Shown here piece after piece: positions 6,371 through 13,689 of a stretch of 26,797 nucleotides of DNA. The notes under the pieces were generated by a model, which saw only the letters and a list, made by a program, of their open reading frames with translations, did not search any database and was not told the origin of the DNA. A program made the translations under genes and the position numbers. The stretch comes from a virus. Where the stretch lies: IMG/VR virus record IMGVR_UViG_3300040806_000498, positions 1-26,797 of that record, one strand, 5' to 3'. The first letter of the stretch is position 1. Every line of letters begins with the position of its first letter.

Positions 6371-8117
6371 TAGTTTGTGCCGGATTTGCCGCAGGTGCTG
6401 CTCCTAAGTCTTCACCTGTATTTGTTTCTGGTGGTTCTCCAGTGCCGCCGTCAATGCCGCCTAAATCACCGCCTAAGTCTGTTTCTAATCCGCCAGCGTC
6501 TCCTGCAAGGTCAGCGCCGCTAAGTCCTGCCATACGCATTTCGCCAGCTAAATCATCTGTAACTAGATCAGTTAGGTTTTCATCGTTTTCTTCTCTCCAT
6601 AAACGTTCATTCTCTGCAATTTCTTCTTCACTAAGACCTAAGAAACGACTCATTGCAAAACGATTTGAAATATACGGAATTGCTGCCATTTGTGTAAATG
6701 TACCAATTCTATTGTTATCAAGTTCTGCTTGTCTATATGCTGCAAAGTTTTGCGGAGGTGTTAATTTAAGATTAAACATTGCAAAATCAATGTTTGCACC
6801 TTTTGAATTTAGATATAGTTTAAATTCTTGATTGAAGACTTCTTCAACCATAGATTGCAAACGTTGGCAATAGTTGTTGAAGCGAAGTTCTTGGATGTAT
6901 GCTGTTCCTACACGCCCGTCATTGTATTGACTAGCGCCGTCATCTGCACCAGTTGGTAGATACGAACTTGGAATACGTAGTCCACGTACTAGTTTGTTGG
7001 TAAAATATCTAAGGTCGTCAATTTCACCTAAGTTAGTACCGCCTGGTAGTGTTTCAACTTTAGAACCACGTCCTTCGGCTGTTTGTGGGAAGAAGTAGTC
7101 TTCATTGATTGACAACGGATTGTAACTACTGTCAATAACATTAGTGCCGCCACCTGTCTTGCTTGGAATACGTCTTTGGTGTATTTCTGTTTTAACACGC
7201 TCAACAAACTGCATAGCAAGGTGACTTGGCATGTTACCTACGTCAACATAAAATACTCTGCGTTCTGGCGCACGTTGTACACGATAGATAATAATAGCAT
7301 CTTCAAGCAATTCTTTTTGCTTGTATACTTTGAAGATTGTTTCAAGTAAACTGTTACCAAACGGAAAGTTTTGATCAAGTCCTTCGCTCATTGACAAATG
7401 TACTACATGTTGTGCATCAACATATGTTTCGTCAGTTTCTTGTGCAAATCTACTAGATCCACTTGCTGGAGTATGCCCGCCTGTCATACTTTGATTTGTA
7501 ATAGTTTGGTAACCAGGTGTTGTGCCGCCTGGGCCGTAACTGTTATTTGTGTTCAGTGGTGTTGCACTTAGTGGTCCAAATGCAAAGTTTAAATTTTTAA
7601 CAACATACTGTTCAGGACGTTTACCTTCGCTTTCGTTAACAATGATTTTTGTAACTTGACTAGGATCAACATGAAACCATTTTTGTGTTTCGGGATCTCT
7701 AATAAAGAACTGATCGCCATATTTAAAAGTGTTTCTTAATATACGAAACATTCTTGTTTCAAATTTATTTAATTTACACCACTGCTGTAAATATTGTCCA
7801 ATAACTTGAACTTCACTGTTAGTAGGATTTCCTTTAAAATCAATTTTAAAGTGTGTATCGTTTTGCTTGTTCTTTTGGGTTGTAAACTCGCCTAAAATGT
7901 CGAGTGCGGCATTTACTTCACTATCACTATCCATAGTGTTATATTGATTGTAACGTTCGATACGATTTGGCGAGCCAACATATACATCTGGCAAGTGACT
8001 ACTGTAATTAGCGGCAGCCGGTCCCATGCCGTTTGTACCTTTTAAACTAAAAGGTGAATAACTTCCACTTCTATTGTCCGCAGTTGGAACTGGTGTAAAA
8101 TATTTTTTCCAACTCAT
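6366..8117 (-). CDS. 20: Portal vertex protein gp20
   Basis: 583 residues (T4 gp20 has 524). The dodecameric portal is the initiator of head assembly, the DNA-packaging channel and the neck attachment point. Recognisable portal stretches are DSEVNAALDILGEFTTQ near 63-79, GDQFFIRDPETQKWFHVDP near 133, and RAPERRVFYVDVGNMP with FVERVKTEIHQRR near 280-315. The extra length is mainly a flexible C-terminus rich in Gly, Asp, Pro and Glu (from about residue 530). The start ATG overlaps the stop of the tape-measure gene (ATGA), so the two are translationally coupled. Followed by a late promoter inside its own stop codon. Confidence 0.95.
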   Translation of the reverse strand: MSWKKYFTPVPTADNRSGSYSPFSLKGTNGMGPAAANYSSHLPDVYVGSPNRIERYNQYNTMDSDSEVNAALDILGEFTTQKNKQNDTHFKIDFKGNPTNSEVQVIGQYLQQWCKLNKFETRMFRILRNTFKYGDQFFIRDPETQKWFHVDPSQVTKIIVNESEGKRPEQYVVKNLNFAFGPLSATPLNTNNSYGPGGTTPGYQTITNQSMTGGHTPASGSSRFAQETDETYVDAQHVVHLSMSEGLDQNFPFGNSLLETIFKVYKQKELLEDAIIIYRVQRAPERRVFYVDVGNMPSHLAMQFVERVKTEIHQRRIPSKTGGGTNVIDSSYNPLSINEDYFFPQTAEGRGSKVETLPGGTNLGEIDDLRYFTNKLVRGLRIPSSYLPTGADDGASQYNDGRVGTAYIQELRFNNYCQRLQSMVEEVFNQEFKLYLNSKGANIDFAMFNLKLTPPQNFAAYRQAELDNNRIGTFTQMAAIPYISNRFAMSRFLGLSEEEIAENERLWREENDENLTDLVTDDLAGEMRMAGLSGADLAGDAGGLETDLGGDLGGIDGGTGEPPETNTGEDLGAAPAANPAQTI

Positions 8118-10300
8118 ACGCCTAATCCTCTTAACATATTTCCTTGTAACCCTCTAGTTGCTTTATACGTTCTTTGTGCTGTACTTGCTGCACCGGCTTC
8201 TACATTTACTAATTGAGAAAGCAATGCTATCATTGCATCAACTTTTGGATCTAAACTATTGTAATCATTTCTACTATTACTTATACTGTTTGTGGTACTT
8301 TGTGTTTGAGTTTGAACTGATTCGTCGAGTGTTTTAATGCCTTGTAGTAAATTTTTTAGAACGCTCATACTTTCTTTAGCACTTGTAACATTAGCAGGTC
8401 CGTTAATAAATTCTATGCCTGCTTCGCCTACCATGCCAAATTCATTAGCACCAATTGCGCCGCCTTCGGCAAACCCTCCGGTAAATCTTGGACCACCTGC
8501 TAGAGACGATTGATATCGTTGTACTTGACTACTTGTGTATGCATCAGCTTGCGCTTGTACAGCTTGCATTACACGGTTATTGCCTTCTGCAATAGTTGCT
8601 TCTAGTGCTGCTTCTGCTTGTTCTACTCGTTGTCTAGCTGCTTCTATAGGACCTTCCATTTCGGTAAATCCTTGAGAAGTTAATGACGATAACTCGCCTT
8701 GTGCAGTAGCTAGTGCTGCTTCTGCTTCTGCTCTAGCTGCATCTGATTCAGCTTGTGCTGTTTGTAATTCACTAGTTGCTGTATCTAGTTCACTAGTAAC
8801 AGTATCTGTAGTTTCGGCTGCTGTTTCTTCAACTCCGGCGCCAATTGCTCCAGCAGATTCAGAGACAGCATCAACTATTGCTCCGTCACCAGCAGTTGGC
8901 GTTGCATTAAAATCAAAATTATAGGGATTACTAGTTCTTTCGTCAATCCTGTCAAACAATTGATCAACTCCGCCTGCAAGTTGTGCAGCTATTTGTTCTG
9001 CAGGTGGCAGTCTTTCTAAGAACATATCGATACCACGAACTGCCATTGCTTCAAGTCTAGGTAACACTTCAGTGGTTGCAGCAATTGTAAATTCTCTTAA
9101 CGATTCTTGCATTTGGATTGTTTTGTCTAACAGTCCGCCTGTAGTTTCCATTTGATTTAATTGCTCTTCAGAAATTTGTGCTTGTATTCTTTGAATTGTA
9201 GCTTGGGCGTTTTCTTGCCCTTCAGCACTAGCATCAACTGCATTGGCAAAATCATAACTGCTCTGATAGGCTTGAGCCATAGCGTCTGCAACACCACTTA
9301 GTCCACTTTGCATAGCCATTGTTCTAGCTTCGTCTGTTTTTAAGTTTTCTAGGAAAGCACCTTGTGCTCCTGTAACACTATCATTAAAGGCATCAAAGTT
9401 GTTGGATTGCATACCTTGACGGAAATTAGCAACTGTAGATTCAAATTCATCTGCGCTACCACCAAGTGCAATAAATGCGTTGCGTGTATCTTCTGTAATA
9501 GGCGCACCACGTATCAACAAATCTTGGAACAATGCTTCAAACTGTGGACCCATTGTGTCTTTGATTTGCTGTGTAGCTAAACTAAATGCTTCTTGTGCTT
9601 CGGCACTTTGACCCATTAAGAATGCCTGTACATCGCCTTCTCTGCGTCTTGCTTTCATATCATCAGCAAGTTCTTTGCGTTGTTTGCCTGTGAGTTTTGC
9701 TAACCCATCTAGCTGAACTGCAAAATCTTTAGCACTAGCAACTTGATCAGCAGTGCTTCTAGTTCTGTTAAGACCATCTTGCTGTGCTAGTTCGTTGTAT
9801 GTTAACAACGTTTCGTTAATGTCAGCTGCTGTATATCCTAGTCTACGTAGCTCAGTACCAGCAGGACTGTCTAGCATTGCTTTGCTAAATCTAGTAAAGT
9901 TTGCAATAGCAACATCTGTGGTTCCGCCAAATGTTCTTAATGAATCTGTGTTTTTCATTATTAGGTCTGTCATGTCTTTGACACTCAGTCCCATTTCGGC
10001 AGCACTAATTTTTATATTTGACATTTCTTTGCCAAACGTTGCGCCAATACCACTTAGTGTTTGGTACTCTTGTAAACTTTCTTCGGCAAATTTTGTTAAA
10101 CCATTGACAACTTTGCCAAATCGTCCTAAAATACCTGTATTGTCGGCAATAGCTGAGGTATATGCACTTAGGCTTTGATTAGCATTAAGAAGTTCGCCTG
10201 CCATACCGATACCGGCATTTGCAACTGTTTTAAATTCTCTACCAAGAAATTGAGTTGCTCCACCGAGATCTCGTAAAATACTGTCTGCATCTGCTGCCAA
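8114..10300 (-). CDS. Tail tape-measure-like protein
   Basis: 728 residues. It is mostly helical, with an Ala/Glu-rich coiled coil at roughly 500-600, then a C-terminal segment FAEGGAIGANEFGMVGEAGIEFINGP at about 610-635. GEAGxE preceded by a Gly-rich FAxGG stretch is a recurring C-terminal motif of tape-measure proteins. The T4 equivalent in function would be gp29 (590 residues), but I see no clear gp29 signature. The start is TTG at 10300: GGAG lies 8 bases before it, no in-frame ATG precedes it, and the first internal ATG is at residue 33. A late box (10345-10352) provides a leader of about 39 bases. Overlaps gp20 by 4 bases, linking tail-length and portal expression. Confidence 0.7.
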   Translation of the reverse strand: MAADADSILRDLGGATQFLGREFKTVANAGIGMAGELLNANQSLSAYTSAIADNTGILGRFGKVVNGLTKFAEESLQEYQTLSGIGATFGKEMSNIKISAAEMGLSVKDMTDLIMKNTDSLRTFGGTTDVAIANFTRFSKAMLDSPAGTELRRLGYTAADINETLLTYNELAQQDGLNRTRSTADQVASAKDFAVQLDGLAKLTGKQRKELADDMKARRREGDVQAFLMGQSAEAQEAFSLATQQIKDTMGPQFEALFQDLLIRGAPITEDTRNAFIALGGSADEFESTVANFRQGMQSNNFDAFNDSVTGAQGAFLENLKTDEARTMAMQSGLSGVADAMAQAYQSSYDFANAVDASAEGQENAQATIQRIQAQISEEQLNQMETTGGLLDKTIQMQESLREFTIAATTEVLPRLEAMAVRGIDMFLERLPPAEQIAAQLAGGVDQLFDRIDERTSNPYNFDFNATPTAGDGAIVDAVSESAGAIGAGVEETAAETTDTVTSELDTATSELQTAQAESDAARAEAEAALATAQGELSSLTSQGFTEMEGPIEAARQRVEQAEAALEATIAEGNNRVMQAVQAQADAYTSSQVQRYQSSLAGGPRFTGGFAEGGAIGANEFGMVGEAGIEFINGPANVTSAKESMSVLKNLLQGIKTLDESVQTQTQSTTNSISNSRNDYNSLDPKVDAMIALLSQLVNVEAGAASTAQRTYKATRGLQGNMLRGLGV

Positions 10301-10326
10301 AAGTAAAACTCCAGAAATAATCTACC

Positions 10327-10334
10327 CATAAATA
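10327..10334 (+). promoter_or_regulatory. Late promoter of the gp26-like unit (CATAAATA)
   Basis: CATAAATATT lies 33 bases before ATG 10367 on the plus strand, one mismatch from the T4 late consensus. Confidence 0.65.
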
Positions 10335-10344
10335 TTGGGTATTG

Positions 10345-10352
10345 TATTTACC
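10345..10352 (-). promoter_or_regulatory. Late promoter of the tape-measure-gp20 unit (GGTAAATA)
   Basis: GGTAAATAC on the minus strand lies 45 bases before the TTG start at 10300. It faces the plus-strand box at 10327-10334; only ten bases separate them. Confidence 0.5.
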
Positions 10353-10366
10353 TTAAGGAAAAATCT

Positions 10367-11215
10367 ATGGAAACTCCTCGCGAAAGTCCACTAAAAAAAT
10401 ATAAAAGACAACCTAAGTTGTATATCGACTTGCCATCAAAAGGAAAATATTCCGAATCAGGAGTATTACTAAACGATGTGTACACACAGCTTGCAGTGTT
10501 TAGTATGACACCAAGTGATGAAATTTTATTCAAAACACCAGATGCATTAATAAATGGTGAAGCTACAGCAGCAAATATAAAAAGTTGTATTCCTAGTATT
10601 GTTAATCCCTGGGGCATTGCAACAATAGATATAGATACAATATTAATTGGCATACGAATGGCCACATACGGAACAAGTATGTCTGTAAATGCAACTTGCC
10701 CGCATTGCAAGGAAAAAAATACATACGACATTGATTTACAAAACTTAATCAATTACTATGCTGGACTAAACTACAGAGATACAATTCAAATTGATAATTT
10801 TAAAATTAAATTAAAACCGTTGACTTATAAACAGCTTACTGAAAATCAAAAACGCAGTGTTCAGTATAGCCGTGCAATACAGATTCAAGCGGCTAATATC
10901 AAAGACGAAGAAGAAAAAAATAAATTTGTAGATGACATACTTCAAAAGATTGCTGCTCACGGTATTAACATTATTTTTGACACAATTGAAAGTGTTGAAG
11001 TCGACGGTCAAGTCGAAACAGACAGATCAGAAATTATGGAATTTATGAGCGGCAACGATGTGCATATCTTTAAAAAAGTAAAAGCACATATTGAGTCTAA
11101 TAGTATTTTTTGGAGAGCACCGACTCAAAAAGTTTCATGCGGTATTGAAGAATGCGGTAAAGAACATAAAATTAATATTTCACTGGATCAATCGGATTTT
11201 TTCGGCTTAGGCTAG
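10367..11215 (+). CDS. 26: Baseplate hub protein gp26-like, with Zn-ribbon cysteines
   Basis: 282 residues (T4 gp26: 208). The N-terminal KLYIDLPSKGKYSE and the overall outline match the T4 baseplate protein family that contains gp26, a component of the baseplate central hub. Two cysteine pairs, CPHC (111 and 114) and CGIEEC (258 and 263), look like the halves of a structural zinc ribbon at the two ends of the helical middle domain. ATG 10367 has AAGGA 7 bases upstream. The stop codon TAG shares its last base with the GTG start of the next gene. The family call is by motif and length; it could be a related hub chaperone. Confidence 0.75.
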   Translation: METPRESPLKKYKRQPKLYIDLPSKGKYSESGVLLNDVYTQLAVFSMTPSDEILFKTPDALINGEATAANIKSCIPSIVNPWGIATIDIDTILIGIRMATYGTSMSVNATCPHCKEKNTYDIDLQNLINYYAGLNYRDTIQIDNFKIKLKPLTYKQLTENQKRSVQYSRAIQIQAANIKDEEEKNKFVDDILQKIAAHGINIIFDTIESVEVDGQVETDRSEIMEFMSGNDVHIFKKVKAHIESNSIFWRAPTQKVSCGIEECGKEHKINISLDQSDFFGLG

Positions 11216-11436
11216 TGGGTCTTACCGATGTTGAAATTAACTCACTAGCCGGTGAACTTGAAAACGAAATAAAACAAATAAAAGATATGTGCTATCGATT
11301 AAGTTGGTACATGCGTGGCGGAGTGAGTGTTGAACAAATTTTATATGACACCGACATTGAAGATCAAGAAATAATGAACCGGATCATCAAAGAAAATATC
11401 GAACATACTAAAAACGCTAAAATGCCGTTGCTGTAA
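11215..11436 (+). CDS. Small conserved protein coupled to the gp26-like gene
   Basis: 73 residues starting at GTG 11215, overlapping the preceding TAG by one base (TAGTG). There is no separate Shine-Dalgarno sequence, so expression depends on translation of the upstream cistron. The sequence is helical and charged: LTDVEINSLAGELENEIKQI, then RLSWYMRGGVSVEQI and a C-terminal KENIEHTKNAKMPLL. I recognise no catalytic motif. T4 also has a small hub-assembly gene (51) overlapping gene 26, and the tight coupling suggests a similar job in hub assembly; that is inference. Its stop abuts the stop of the convergent gene with no base between. Confidence 0.75.
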   Translation: MGLTDVEINSLAGELENEIKQIKDMCYRLSWYMRGGVSVEQILYDTDIEDQEIMNRIIKENIEHTKNAKMPLL

Positions 11437-12750
11437 TTATTGAGGCTGAGGCGCATCCTCAGCAGGAGGTGTAGTATCGCTAGGCGGTGCTGCTTCAGGT
11501 GCTTCTTCTTCAAGGCCCATTGATTGTCTAAGCAATGCTGCTCGCTGTTCAGGAGAAATATACGGTACTAATAGTTGTTCCTTGCCTGGAGGAAACAACA
11601 GTCCATGGAAAACTAATTTTGCCCATTCGCTACTGGTAGAATATTCTCCTTCAGGTGCTTCGGCAGCATCACTTCTTTCCCAACCAAGTGCTCTTCTAAA
11701 CGCTCCTGATCCGTACTGCCCATCAAGTGCAATATCTAATGCTGTAGCTGCCATTGTAACGCCTGCTCCAACTGCGCCTAAAAAGACGCCCATTATATTT
11801 CCATGAAACCACTCGGCTAAACTGCGTTGTACAGTAGGACTAGAAATAATCAATCCAGCAATCAACCAAGCAGATTCTGTAACTAATAATGACAGCAATG
11901 ACGGAAAAGTTCCAACAACAGTTGCTGCCGCTGCGCCTTGAGCTGCTCGAACAGTCCATTTAATCCAACGCAATGCCCTGTTAAACAAACTAGCATTACG
12001 CATTATTTGTAGTAATACAAACATGAGTTGAGCACTTATTTGTCCAACAACTATGTTTCTTAACTCCATATTTTCTTCAAGAACATTAGGGTCGTCTTCG
12101 GCTTCGATCTCAAGATCGTTGATAATTTCTATTCCACTAACTATCAGCGAATAGGCCACGCCTGTGGCACCTAGAATTCTAACAGCTCCTCTAGCAAATG
12201 GATTTTGTAACCATGCTTGAAGTGTTGGACCTACTCTTGTTATGTTACCCAGTGCTTCAAATGATGTAGCACTAGCTTGTGCTGCTCTACGAGCTAATCC
12301 TTGAGTTAATCTACTAATATCACGTATAGTAGCACCTTGAGTTCTTGCAGCGGCACGTCTTAGTTTTGTAGCATTGGTTCTGTCAGCTTCAGGTAAATTA
12401 TCTAAAAAGTTTCTTGCAGCAGATAATGCCGAGTCACTTCTTCGAGTATTGTCACCAACAAATTCTATTATTTCGTCAGTGCTGTCTAGTCCAATGCCCC
12501 ACTTACTAGCGCCTAATTCAAATAGTTCACCAGCAATAAACTGCCCTGGAGCTCTAGTTGGAGTTGGAGTTGCAGCTTCAGTCAAGGTGTGTACTGGTAA
12601 TTGAACAGAAGACAGTGCAGTTGATTTAGTTACATGTTTTTCAATAACACGATTTGTCGATTCGTCAACAACTAACCATCTACTTCCATCAGAAGATGTT
12701 TTGTCATACTTCAAGGTACGTTTGTTTATTAATACTTCACTTAATTTCAT
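11437..12750 (-). CDS. Phage protein with several hydrophobic segments, function unknown
   Basis: 437 residues. After a soluble N-terminal third (MKLSEVLINKRTLKYD, then an Arg-rich helical region at 100-165) there are membrane-like stretches at about 188-211, 232-250, 272-303 and 319-342, with Ala/Gly-rich content. The C-terminus (about 410-437) is Pro/Ala/Glu-rich and probably disordered. No signal peptide and no enzyme motif is visible. A late-type box lies 26 bases upstream, so it is probably made late. It may be an internal virion protein that inserts in the host membrane during DNA entry, or a membrane protein acting at lysis or superinfection exclusion; the sequence cannot decide. ATG 12750 has only a weak ribosome site (GGAA). 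Confidence 0.7.
   Translation of the reverse strand: MKLSEVLINKRTLKYDKTSSDGSRWLVVDESTNRVIEKHVTKSTALSSVQLPVHTLTEAATPTPTRAPGQFIAGELFELGASKWGIGLDSTDEIIEFVGDNTRRSDSALSAARNFLDNLPEADRTNATKLRRAAARTQGATIRDISRLTQGLARRAAQASATSFEALGNITRVGPTLQAWLQNPFARGAVRILGATGVAYSLIVSGIEIINDLEIEAEDDPNVLEENMELRNIVVGQISAQLMFVLLQIMRNASLFNRALRWIKWTVRAAQGAAAATVVGTFPSLLSLLVTESAWLIAGLIISSPTVQRSLAEWFHGNIMGVFLGAVGAGVTMAATALDIALDGQYGSGAFRRALGWERSDAAEAPEGEYSTSSEWAKLVFHGLLFPPGKEQLLVPYISPEQRAALLRQSMGLEEEAPEAAPPSDTTPPAEDAPQPQ
11445..11463. repeat. Hairpin at the convergent gene junction
   Basis: GCTGAGG and CCTCAGC form a perfect 7-bp stem with a 5-base loop just inside the 3' end of the minus-strand gene. The only sequence between two converging late units is this hairpin, but neither strand has a T tract. 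It may block transcription from both sides or protect 3' ends. Confidence 0.4.
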
Positions 12751-12775
12751 CTAGAATTGTTCCAACTGTATAATG

Positions 12776-12783
12776 TATTTATT
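12776..12783 (-). promoter_or_regulatory. Late-type promoter (AATAAATA)
   Basis: AATAAATACATT on the minus strand, one mismatch from the late consensus, is 26 bases before ATG 12750 of the hydrophobic-segment protein. Confidence 0.55.
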
Positions 12784-12791
12784 TAATTATT

Positions 12792-12810
12792 AGTTGAACT
12801 ACGTTCAACT
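12792..12810. repeat. Perfect inverted repeat, 8-bp stem
   Basis: AGTTGAAC, a 3-base loop and GTTCAACT. It lies immediately upstream of the late-type box for the 11437-12750 gene. Confidence 0.7.
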
Positions 12811-12864
12811 GTGTTATCGCTATCGCTCAACACGAACTATTTGTTTGTGATTATAGTATTAATT

Positions 12865-12890
12865 AAGGCATATGCAAAGCATATGCTTTT
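12865..12890 (+). terminator. Possible terminator-like hairpin with palindromic arms
   Basis: GCATATGC, AAA, GCATATGC (12868-12886) followed by TTTT on the plus strand. Each arm is itself palindromic, so the site can also form alternative dimeric structures. On the minus strand the following tract is TTAATTAAT, a poor terminator. No plus-strand gene lies just upstream, so the role is unclear. Confidence 0.4.
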
Positions 12891-12917
12891 AGTATTATTC
12901 AGATTGTGAAGTCATAA

Positions 12918-12937
12918 TTCGCCCGTTGCCGGGCGAA
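12918..12937 (-). other. GC-rich stem with GNRA tetraloop on the minus strand
   Basis: TTCGCCCG, loop GCAA, CGGGCGAA on the minus strand is a perfect 8-bp stem closed by a GNRA loop; the plus strand gives loop TTGC instead. GNRA loops are common tertiary-contact elements in structured RNAs, which favours a minus-strand RNA. Confidence 0.6.
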
Positions 12938-12990
12938 CATGGTTTAGCGCATTATTCGAGTCGCTTCAGCCATCTTGTTAAAAGAGATTC

Positions 12991-13046
12991 TAATGTTATC
13001 TCAACGTTACATTAAACTAATTAATGTTACCTTGACTTAACATTAA
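12991..13046. repeat. Iterated TAATGTTA inverted repeats
   Basis: A perfect 9-bp inverted repeat TTAATGTTA/TAACATTAA with an 8-base spacer (13021-13046) follows a second stem TAATGT/ACATTA (12991-13014). The octamer TAATGTTA appears twice in direct orientation, and its inverse TAACATTA once exactly plus once as the variant TTACATTA. Confidence 0.65.
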
Positions 13047-13080
13047 GTGGAGGCGGTTGACCTGTATCCCCCTACTCTAG

Positions 13081-13230
13081 CTTCGTCGTATCAACGGAAG
13101 GCAGTTATTCCCTAACAAGCGAAAACACTTACCATGTGGTTGCTTTTTCTCAGAGCCACTATCTTTTAAAGCCTGCGTATGCTTCTGCACGGGGACTCTC
13201 CACACCACCGGCTACGAGCATTACCTCGGC
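13081..13230 (-). ncRNA. Candidate structured RNA block downstream of the GIY-YIG gene
   Basis: Minus-strand RNA from here can form CTTC/GAAG with an internal CGT/ACG (13081-13100), AAGTG-TTTT-CGCTT (13117-13130), GTGG/CCAC (13136-13159) and CGAG/CTCG (13215-13228). Individually these are short; their density and the higher GC content are what suggest a folded RNA. I could not match a known family and see no dedicated promoter, so it may be the 3' tail of the gp46-GIY-YIG message. Confidence 0.3.
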
Positions 13231-13257
13231 TGATTCTTGGAGTTTTATCAGTGTCCC

Positions 13258-13689
13258 TTATATTGCCTTTTGATTTTTTAGATTTTCTATTAGTGTTTTA
13301 CTACCGCCTACACGAACGTTAATGATACCGTTATAATATTCATCTGTCTCTAGGACTTTACGTTCGAATTGTTCTCGTGCCTCAAGGTAACTCATTTCGG
13401 CTCTACTTTTACAAAAGTAAAGTATTTCGCGAGTAAATTTGTCAGTGCCTAATGCTGTTACGTCTTCATTTAATCTATCTGACGATCCCCAATAGTCTCG
13501 CCAATCTGATTCTTTGTAGCCTCTGCGTTTATTCTTTTTGCCTTTGAGTGGTGGCTTGGTAGTTTTAAATTTTGCTAATTTTTTGCCTACGTATTTTTTA
13601 TTATTTGTTAAATTTGTAATTAGATATACAAAGCCTTCATACTCGTCTGATATTTCAGTAACAGCTTTTCCATTATACATCCAACTCAT
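13258..13689 (-). CDS. GIY-YIG family putative endonuclease
   Basis: 143 residues. The GIY half is in GFVYLITNLTNNKKYVGKK (19-37), with YVG as the YIG half. YWGSSDRL near 66-73 and a Glu in YLEAREQFE (101-109) occupy the places of the later conserved elements of the domain. GIY-YIG proteins cut DNA with a single catalytic domain; phage members include homing enzymes such as the T4 Seg and I-TevI families. This one has no recognisable DNA-binding extension and no intron around it, so it could be a free-standing homing endonuclease or a repair or degradation nuclease resident in marine T4-like phages. ATG 13689 lies 3 bases after the stop of the preceding gene, without a clear ribosome site, implying coupling. 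It is followed by the structured gene-free region. Confidence 0.8.
   Translation of the reverse strand: MSWMYNGKAVTEISDEYEGFVYLITNLTNNKKYVGKKLAKFKTTKPPLKGKKNKRRGYKESDWRDYWGSSDRLNEDVTALGTDKFTREILYFCKSRAEMSYLEAREQFERKVLETDEYYNGIINVRVGGSKTLIENLKNQKAI

Larger units (their letters stand above)
12751..13257. other. 507-base gene-free region dense in inverted repeats
   Basis: No convincing protein gene is visible. The left half (12781-13046) is AT-rich and holds several perfect inverted repeats; the right half (13047-13257) is GC-richer than neighbouring coding DNA and can form further stems, mostly read best from the minus strand. One plus-strand frame is open from 13061 to 13270 (70 codons), but it has no ATG and runs antisense into the GIY-YIG gene. 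Candidate explanations are a structured non-coding RNA downstream of the GIY-YIG gene, or an origin or recombination element. No tRNA, tmRNA or RNase P core could be fitted. Confidence 0.5.

Noticed and set aside
13047-13257. tRNA, tmRNA, RNase P RNA or group I intron core
   Set aside because: No cloverleaf with a 5-7-5 T arm fits. No tag reading frame ending in a hydrophobic degron is present. A faint likeness to RNase P (an AGTCC and an ACAG segment) fails because the strands do not pair as P4. Group I P7/P3 pairings could not be built, and there is no split gene around it.
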